The notes below the pieces were generated by a model that saw only the letters and a program-made list of their open reading frames with translations, was not told where the DNA came from and did not search any database. This document shows, piece by piece, positions 57,054 to 64,000 of a stretch of DNA of 64,000 nt; positions within the stretch are counted from its first letter, which is position 1; every line of letters begins with the position of its first letter. The stretch is taken from assembly GCA_035578155.1 (NCBI GenBank), contig JAPWDM010000001.1, positions 172,694,395-172,758,394 of the forward strand, written 5' to 3'. A program made the position numbers and the translations under genes. This DNA comes from Brachynemurus nebulosus (taxonomy: Eukaryota; Arthropoda; Insecta; Neuroptera; Myrmeleontidae).

Positions 57054-57191
57054 TTAAAGATTAAAGTAATGTGGAAAAGCTAAATTTTCCTGTTTATTTA
57101 CTAATTCCGTAACTTGCTGTAAGCATTTATGACGGTGCGCCATTTTCCTATCACCAAACTGATTTCCATCACACTTTATCCAGGCTTTGGA
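57054..57191 (-). CDS. Possible terminal exon of an unrecognised gene
   Basis: On the minus strand a pyrimidine-rich stretch ends TTTTGCCAG just before 57191; 45 codons follow (SKAWIKCDGNQFGDRKMAHR, HKCLQQVTELVNK and QENLAFPHYFNL), then TAA. The charged, balanced composition with Trp, Cys, His and no low-complexity run is unlike the neighbouring frames and reads like a conserved C-terminus, but I do not recognise the family. Upstream exons should lie at higher coordinates and were not found; a MITE sits just upstream at 57280. It could also be a retrocopy fragment. Confidence 0.35.
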   Translation of the reverse strand, partial: SKAWIKCDGNQFGDRKMAHRHKCLQQVTELVNKQENLAFPHYFNL

Positions 57192-57279
57192 CTGGCAAAA
57201 TGATAATAGCCATAGAGCACTAGAGATAAAATACATATCTCTATACTACTGGAACCAGTGTAACCACTTGAGATAGAAA

Positions 57280-57546
57280 ATATCGATGTTTTAGTTGTGA
57301 TAGCACGTAAGTGACGAACATGAAATTGAGACATCACGTATGTGAAGATGCGCGGAGTCAACCTTACAAAATTGAGCTTCCGCATAATACGTGGTGTCAA
57401 AAACATTGTTCTTCCTCATTAGTTTTTATAAAAGTACCATTTTTTCTGGATCGATAGATGCGTATTTTTAATATCTATCCATCTGCATAAAAAAAAATTT
57501 CCAAAAAATGTCACTTACGTGCTATCACAACTTAAACATCGATATG
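57280..57546. mobile_element. MITE with ~37-bp inverted repeats
   Basis: ATCGATGTTTTAGTTGTGAT then AGCACGTAAGTGAC at the left is inverted at 57508-57546 (GTCACTTACGTGCTATCACA then ACTTAAACATCGAT). No ORF. Confidence 0.75.
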
Positions 57547-57731
57547 TTGTATACGTGCACGGTGTTTACTTTGTATTTGTGCGGTAAACTATGTTAGTGT
57601 GAGTGATCGGAGGTAGTGATAGCCGTCACGTGACCCTGGTTCGCATACATATGTGTGATACCACAACACTGCTTGTGCGGGTTCTACAATGTTAACAACA
57701 ATCAAATCCCTTGTTGTTTGACTGACCTACA

Positions 57732-59147
57732 CAGGGGCGGATCCAGTCTTCAGCTCAGGGGGGGGGTCAAATTTTTATGACTTAAAACACTTTAGTCGTA
57801 ATTGTAAATATAACAAAAGGTGCCCAAATCTGCATAGAATTTTTTTTATGTGAAACTTATAGGTAAATTCTATATTACAAATCAGGAGCGAATCCAGCCT
57901 TCAACTTAAGGGTAAGGGAGAGTCAAAATTTGGTCGCTATTGCAAATTTAACAGAAAGTGCTCAAATCTGCATGAGTTGTTTTTTTATGTGAATGTTTTA
58001 GGTAACTTTTATGTTACAAATTTAATAGAGTAAAATTTAAACAATTGAAGTTCATACATTTGCGCCAATGTCAATGAAGAAGTTTAGTTTATTTTTACAA
58101 TTTAGCATATTGTAAAAGCTACAAATACAAATGTTAGTACTGAAGAAATGAAATAATCGTATAATTTAAAAAAAAAATGATTTATTAATTAAATAACAAA
58201 GTCTAGTTTTCTTTTTTTCTTAGCGAATCGGTTGATAACATTATCAGGGTTAATTTTAATGTCCCAATGAATATTCAGAAGAGCTAGTCCAGTAAGACGC
58301 TCCTCACCAGGACTTCAGACGGCGGGGCGTTGAAAACGATTTTTTTTGTTGTTGCTACACTTACTGGAAGTGTAACAAAAATTTTTAAAAATATTCTAAT
58401 ATTTGGATATAAATTTGGATCACAATACCTATATTTTTTCAGTAAAAATTTTGCTTTATTTATGCACTGTTTAATTTCTTTTTTTTGTTAAGTTAAAGAT
58501 TGTTAAACACATGTGCAGCAACTATACTGGTTATTTGATAAATGGTCATTTTAAAAAAAAATGGTATTCACCCTATTTTCAAAAGCTAGATCAGTGGTTC
58601 CCAAACGTCTTGGTGTCGTCGATCCCTATCCCTTGTCATGTTTTTTTGATTTTAGATACACCCCCTGTACAAATTCATAAATTCAGCAACAACTTCGAAA
58701 ATATAATTTGTCCAAAATGAGGTGTCGATGACCTTTTTTTTGGTCAATGCAGGTGAAAACTTTACATCTTACCGAATCCCAATTTTTTTGGTCAACATGG
58801 ACCCCTTGCAGCTTATTATCGATCAATAGAGTCCACTTGGGGAACCACTGAGCTAGATGCAAGGATACATATTTTTATATTTAAAAACAAAATTTAAGGA
58901 CTTTTAATGTACAATAATTATAATATTTTCTACGTGTGTACATTACATTTTAAAATTACAAGTTAAAATTATACTGTTTAAAAATATTAATCACTAGATT
59001 TGTTTGTTTAAAATTTGAAAATTTATTTGTTAACTTTTATTTGTTTGAATTTTTTAGCGTAATCGTAAGAATACGTAGCAAATACTTTCAGCTCAGGGGG
59101 GGGGGGTCTTGCCCCCGATGACCCCCCCCCCTCTGGATCCGCCACTG
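57732..59147. mobile_element. hAT-type element (CAGGGGCGGATCCAG), 1.4 kb
   Basis: The duplication GACCTACA is exact at 57724-57731 and 59148-59155. The ends are CAGGGGCGGATCCAG and CTGGATCCGCCACTG. G-runs (57757) and C-runs (59121) near the ends are inverse. The first ~180 bp is repeated in diverged form at 57885-58035. No transposase. Carries a nested hAT MITE. Confidence 0.9.
58592..58850. mobile_element. hAT MITE (CAGTGGTTCCCAAACG), nested
   Basis: The duplication AGCTAGAT is exact at 58584-58591 and 58851-58858. The ends are CAGTGGTTCCCAAACGTCTT and CTTGGGGAACCACTG. Confidence 0.9.
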
Positions 59148-59989
59148 GACCTACACTCAGCGACGGGTATTGAGCAAGTGACACTAAGCAGCCTAAGATG
59201 CACATAAATGCCCATAAGTGATTGCAGAAAAGAGATAGTTGTATTCGTTCTATTTGTTCTATAATAATAGCTACTATTATAAAATATATCCTTAATTCTT
59301 ATTACTTCATTGTGTTACGTATAGATGATAAGAATGGGCGTACACATTCCCTTTTTAAAAAATTTAGGCATCATGACTTAAATTATTTGGGATTTCTAAA
59401 CTAATATAATTAAATTTGTCTTTACGTTTTGTCATTTTATTGGTGTATTTATTAACAATTAGAATTATCTCTCCTTCGTTTAATATTATTATCTACTGTA
59501 ATAAAATAATATTATCACTATTTTGTCGGTGTCAGTAGGGGGTCAGTCATATTTTGCCAACATTTAAGATGTATAAACAAAAACGGAATGTGTCGGGTTT
59601 TCCAAGCTGATATAATTAAATTCGTTCTGTAAATGGGCGTTTACCCTATTTTAACAAATTTTAAAAGGAAAAAAAAGTGTAATCTTGTCAGGTCAGTCTC
59701 AGGTAGTAAAAACCCATACTGTCCGCAAATTTCCGCGAATATCATGTGTTCGCAAAATTCCGGACACCAATTAGTTGAACTAGCTTCTAATGATGTTAAT
59801 ACCAACAGGAAATATAATTGGATGTGCCAAATTAAACATAATATACTAATAAATGGTGTAGATTTTGTAAATTTTGACTTTTTTACAAATCTAGATATAC
59901 CCACTAAAAGTTTGTAAAAAAACAATCTTAGAAAATTTGAAAAATCATTATAGAATCCGTGATATTGAGCGGATACAAACTGTCTACTG

Positions 59990-61042
59990 CAGTATTTTCC
60001 AGCCTGTGGGTCGCGACCCTCTGGGGGGTCGCGAAGACTTTTTAAGGGGGTCGCAGTTACGTTAATTAAAGGTTACATTAATGTGATGGTTTCATACTTT
60101 CGCTTCATAAAATTTCGAATCAAATAACTGTGGCTTATTTTCAATAACAGTAAGTCCGAGTTTTAAATAATTGTCTTCATGTAGACGCTTTTTTTTGCTT
60201 TTGTTTCATTACTCTCATTGGAACTTGAAGTTGACCGTTGTGCACGTCTTTCCAGAAACTTCAATAATTACCATGAACACAGAATTTTGGAATTTAAACA
60301 ATAAAAGACAGTGAGCAACTAGTGATGAGCAAATGCACGACCAAGACCAAGACTTGGCAGTCTTGGTCTTGGTCTTGTTCTTGCATTAGGAATCTTGGTC
60401 TTGGTCTTGCTAGAGCAGTTTGAGTCTTGGTCTTGGTCTTGCAAAATGCAGTCTCGGTATTGGTCTTGGTCTTGGTATTGCTAAAGAATCTTGCACTTTC
60501 TTGCATTTTTTTATTAGCGAATTTTTTCCTTCTAAAATCAGAATTTTCTCTCTTTACGGTATTAATTATACTTTTAAACCATTTAAATAATTTAGCAAGA
60601 GTCTTGCTTTTTTCTTGCTATAGTCTTGGTCTTGCTCACTTGAGTCTTGGTATTGGTCTTGCAGCCATACTTATAGTCTTGGTCTTGGTCTTGCAAAATG
60701 CAGTCTTGGTCTTGGTTTTGCAAAAAATGCAAGACCAAGACAAGACTAATTTTGCTCATCACTATGAGCAACTACTAAACAAACAAGTCAATTTAATAAT
60801 TTTAAACACAATTCAAACCGAATTCACAATTCGAAGAATTCAAAAGTGCCATCCTTTACTCGCCTGATGCTTCACGCAGCGCGCGTTCAGAAGCTACTAA
60901 AGTCGTCAATTTCGATGCCGATATAAAAATATGCTTGTTTAAAATTCATTGTTACGTATATATTTAATTGACACCTAACTGAAAATATTGATAAACGGAT
61001 TCGATATTTATAACACAAAATGAAAAAGGTTGAAAACCACTG
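59990..61042. mobile_element. hAT-type element, 1.05 kb
   Basis: The duplication GTCTACTG is exact at 59982-59989 and 61043-61050. The ends are CAGTATTTTCCAGCCTGTGG and GGTTGAAAACCACTG, with GGGTCGCGACCC at the left as in Charlie/ZBED-related elements. No transposase frame. Carries the nested element at 60320. Confidence 0.9.
60320..60764. mobile_element. hAT MITE built from TCTTGG repeats, nested
   Basis: The duplication TGAGCAAC is exact at 60312-60319 and 60765-60772. The ends are TAGTGATGAGCAAA and TTTTGCTCATCACTA. Inside, GTCTTGGTCTTG hexamers dominate the top strand, with short AAGACCAAGAC pieces at both ends that can pair with them. Confidence 0.9.
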
Positions 61043-61607
61043 GTCTACTGTAATAGCTTATATAGTTCTTTTGAACTTACGCAATGGCATTAATTACGCA
61101 ATTATAACCACGGAATTATGTTCTATTTGTAATTTAAACGTCCCAGAAACTCTTTTTCATATTTTGTATATTTGCCCTATTTATAATGCTGTCAGACCAA
61201 ATTGTTTAAAAGATATATTCAGTTGTCCGAATAATAAAATTAGAGGAATGTTTTCTGATTACAACAGAAGAAACATAGTGCCAATATACAAATATGTTGT
61301 AACTGCTTTAAAAATACGTTCTTTTATTATAAACGAGTAGTTTTTGGATTAAGCAAAAATATGTAATGTAAATATTATTTTTGATTATTACTCTGAATAT
61401 TTATTGATTTATTGTTATATCATTATATCGTATTGTAAGTGTATTTATTACTGTTATTATTGTATGGGTATTATTGTTATTGTTGTATAATTTTGCGTTA
61501 TTTTTATTTTTGTTGTTATTGTTAATTTTTGACTCTATTTTTATTACACTGTAACATCCTTGTTATAACGTATAATTGTTATAATTTGAAGTTATTTATT
61601 ATTTTAG

Positions 61608-61665
61608 CGAATTTCCAAAATGAAATTCAGCTATTACAGCCACTGTCATGAGCTTGGTAGAGCTC
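61608..61665 (+). repeat. (AT)-centred repeat, copy 5 (left end)
   Basis: GCGAATTTCCAAAATGAAAT, TTCAGCTATTACAGCCACTG and TCATGA, then broken by the foldback element that follows. Its right half resumes at 62337. Confidence 0.6.
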
Positions 61666-61666
61666 G

Positions 61667-62308
61667 TAGTACGTTCAAAAATAATGGTACTTTTTCATGT
61701 ACACTTTTTTTTCAAAACTCAGTAATAAGGGAGATACAACTCTGTAAAGGAGTGAAACGAAAACCATTATTTCTTAAATATTTTCCAAACGCTTTTGAAT
61801 AACGGATTGATATTTTAGGGATACTTATTTTGCGTTAGAAGGATTAAATTTATGTGAACACTTATTACACCACTCATGACTAAGGGGTGGTTTTGGGTGG
61901 TAGGTGTGAGTTATCACGTCTTGTCTTTTTTAATTTGAAATTATTTAAACAAAATCCCTGATAATTCCTCAGACAATTTCACGTAAAAAAGATATACTTG
62001 TTACATTTCGATAAATATTACCGTTTTCGAGTAATTTAAAGTAGAAGTATCTATTTCCAAATTATCCCCTAATCATAAGTGATCGAATAATTGATACCAT
62101 AAATTTAATTATTTTAATGTCCATACGCGCCCCTAGAATATGAATCCAGTAATCAAAAGCGCCTAAAAAATTTTTAAAAGAAAGAAGTCAGTTTCGTTCC
62201 GCCCCTCTACATTTTACCACTTTGCTTTATCTCCCTTATGATTGAGTTTTGGAAAAAAGTGTAGATGGAAAGGTACCATTATTTTTGAACATACTATCGG
62301 CTCCAGCA
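61667..62308. mobile_element. Foldback element with ~75-bp arms
   Basis: TTCAAAAATAATGGTAC, GTACACTTTTTTTTCAAAAC and TAAGGGAGATA at the left are inverted at 62219-62300 (TATCTCCCTTA, GTTTTGGAAAAAAGTG, GTACCATTATTTTTGAA). ORFs across both arms are not genes. Confidence 0.7.
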
Positions 62309-62336
62309 GTTACGGTACATAATTCTGGACCAGCCT

Positions 62337-62607
62337 GTATATATATGTATATATGTGTCCGCACGATAACTCTCGAACGACATGTCCTATGTTTACGAAA
62401 TTTGGTGAAAATGTTGGTAGTTCCAAACCGTTAGACAAGTTCGTTAGCCAGACATGTCCGATGCTAGGAACATGGCCTTTGTTCTTGAAAAAAATTAATG
62501 TTTTGCCAAAATTTCCACTTATTCAAAAATTTTTGTGAAATTTTTTTACACCATTTAAAAGAGGAGAAAAAATTACATAAAAAGGTCTTTAAACTATTAT
62601 TCTATGT
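62337..62607 (+). repeat. (AT)-centred repeat, copy 5 (right half)
   Basis: CGCACGATAACTCTCGAACG, CAAGTTCGTTAGCCAGACAT and AAAAGGTCTTTAAACTATTA match copy 3, then the sequence is cut by a hAT end at 62608. Confidence 0.7.
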
Positions 62608-63599
62608 CAGCGTTTCTCAACCTTTTTCATGGCGCGACCCCCTTAGTATGGAAAAATATTTCGCGACTCCATATCCTCCTCTATTACTAACTTTTATTTT
62701 TTTATGTTATAAACATCGAATCCGTTCATCATTATTGATTATTTTCATAGCTAGATATCGATTAAATACGTAATTAAGGACTTAAAACAGGTATATTTTT
62801 ATATCGACATCGAAGTTGATCACTTATATAGTAGCTTCTGAACGCACGCGTGGCGTAAAAAGTGACACGCGCATGCGCGACGGTCGTCGTCGTTTAACAC
62901 TTCCAAACGCAATTTACTTGAATTCTTTGAATTGTGAACTCGTGTTATTATATAAATTTACAGAATTGCCTTTTTGTTTGTTTAGTCGTGTAATGAACAC
63001 TCTATATTTATTTAAGCGGTACTTTTGCAGATGTGTAATTAATTTAAGACGCAAAAACTGAAACCGCTTCTTGGAAACAAAATGTCTTTAAAAAACAAAA
63101 AATGAAATATTAAATCAACAACGGAAATGTTAGTCTGGATTACTCGCTGATTGAAACCCTAAATTAAGTTTATATTAATCGTGTACCCATTTAAGTATGG
63201 TAATGATATGATATTGTGCGATTAATTCGATGAACGAAATAACCTTGAATTAATTGTCTTAAGCGTTAAAAAAATGTCACGTAGACGTGCCAGAGACACA
63301 GAATAAGTTTAGAGTTATTGGTTCAAAAAAAAGAGCTTTAGTTCCATCCGCCCCAAAGCAAAGTTCAAAGTCTTGATCTGTCCGTCAGTATTGTTACATA
63401 ACAATAATTACTATTCAAAAGGGGTGTATTGTTATATGTTAAAATTAATATAATTTATGGTTGAGCAGTGAATTTTCTGTAATTTGTGTAAATCAAAGTG
63501 CCAGTTTTCCAACTTTCGAAAGGAAAGACCTTCTGCAGTTGCCGAAATCTACTAATGTAAGTAAAATTTCAATTATTCATAATTGTTTGTATTTTCATT

Positions 63600-63646
<47 letters not shown>

Positions 63647-63650
63647 TTTT
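63600..63650. repeat. (TTTA)n microsatellite
   Basis: About twelve TTTA units in a row. Confidence 0.95.
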
Positions 63651-63871
63651 AAAAAACAATTCAATTATTCTGAATAACTTTATGATTTGTTCCATTTGTA
63701 TTTAAAAGAAAGCAATATTAATTTCCGAAATTTTATGTGAGATGTTTCAGTTATTATTAACGTACTATAACAGCTTTGTTGAGAAAAGTGTAAAATTGTT
63801 TTAAACTTCATTACTGAATAAACTAAAATTTTGTAAGTTAAACACTTCAGTCAATGAGCGATATTCTAAAG

Positions 63872-63943
63872 GATGCTCATGCTCATGCTCATACTCATGC
63901 TCATGCTCATGCTCATGCTCATGCTCATACTCATACTCATACT
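63872..63943. repeat. (GCTCAT)n hexanucleotide microsatellite
   Basis: Twelve GCTCAT units with a few ACTCAT variants. The frame from ATG 63854 reads through as alternating Ala/Thr-His and stays open to the last base, but a hexamer repeat keeps a frame open by itself, so no gene is claimed. Confidence 0.95.
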
Positions 63944-64000
63944 CTACTTGCTCATACTTACTTTGCTTCATTTGCTTACAATATTTTTCGTATAAATTAT

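Larger units (their letters stand above)
59630..61345 (+). pseudogene. Decayed LINE ORF2 C-terminus, split by a hAT
   Basis: After removal of the hAT at 59990-61042, the two sides form a weak coding region. The right part (61043-61340) reads LLNLRNG, CSICNLNVPETLFHILYICP and IYNAVRP: the C-x2-C..H..C zinc-knuckle-like motif and LRNG lead-in typical of the end of many LINE ORF2 proteins. It ends TAG-free to a stop at 61338-61340. The left part (59910-59989) is readable as ENLKNHYRIRDIERIQTVY in another frame, so at least one frameshift and a stop intervene. A TTATTATTGT-rich tail follows. Family not determined. Confidence 0.5.
62608..64000. mobile_element. hAT-type element, left end only
   Basis: CAGCGTTTCTCAACCTTTTT then CATGGCGCGACCCCCTTA is a classic hAT 5' end. 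It interrupts copy 5 of the (AT)-centred repeat, so the left border is certain. No inverse end is found before 64000; the element either continues beyond the window or lost its right end, so the end coordinate is only a limit. Confidence 0.5.

Noticed and set aside
60427..60867. 146-codon frame rich in Val/Leu (VLVLVLQNAV)
   Set aside because: It is the translation of the TCTTGG hexamer array inside a hAT MITE.
63461..63560. Possible exon ending at GTAAGT (frame ...SASFPTFERKDLLQLPKSTN)
   Set aside because: The donor fits and the peptide is plausible, but no acceptor, partner exon or family could be supported; it may be inside a partial hAT.
63854..64000. Open frame of alternating Ala/His reaching the window end
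   Set aside because: The (GCTCAT)n hexamer keeps a frame open by itself; too little sequence to claim a gene.

Overview
The window is nuclear DNA from an arthropod, most likely an insect. It is strongly AT-rich, its protein-coding genes are split by spliceosomal introns with GT..AG ends, long (AT)n runs are common, and small inverted-repeat DNA transposons are everywhere. The species cannot be told from the sequence alone.

Three conserved genes are readable. (1) Positions 273-3499, plus strand: the last three visible coding exons of Spred, a Sprouty-related inhibitor of Ras/MAPK signalling. Its N-terminal EVH1 part lies before the window. (2) Positions 16383-10654, minus strand: a complete three-exon short-chain dehydrogenase of the retinol dehydrogenase 11/13 type, 323 aa. 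Its last exon is too short to stand out as an ORF. (3) Positions 22769-41258, plus strand: a complete 13-exon sodium/solute symporter of the SLC5 family (monocarboxylate/multivitamin transporter branch), 620 aa. Every intron phase closes exactly. Spred and the dehydrogenase converge; the dehydrogenase and the transporter diverge across about 6.4 kb. A fourth, unrecognised gene may end at 57054-57191 on the minus strand. No shared pathway links these genes.

The rest is mobile DNA, much of it nested. I found hAT-type elements with clear 8-bp target-site duplications, TA-flanked Tc1/mariner- or pogo/Tigger-like MITEs, a TTAA-flanked piggyBac-type MITE, a CpG-rich Harbinger-like MITE, a tRNA-derived SINE, a Helitron with its 3' hairpin and CTAG end, and a decayed LINE C-terminus split by a hAT.

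The most unusual structure is 31155-36607, inside SLC5 intron 6. It is an array of a Helentron/HINE (DINE-1-like) element: sub-terminal inverted repeats, an (AT)n block, a ~160-bp internal tandem repeat and a 3' hairpin. Copies are joined as full, 5'-only, 5'-plus-truncated-3' and 3'-only units.

From 41.3 kb to the end, apart from the possible orphan exon, the sequence is transposons, microsatellites and unassigned AT-rich DNA. No CRISPR array, rRNA, virus or toxin gene was seen.
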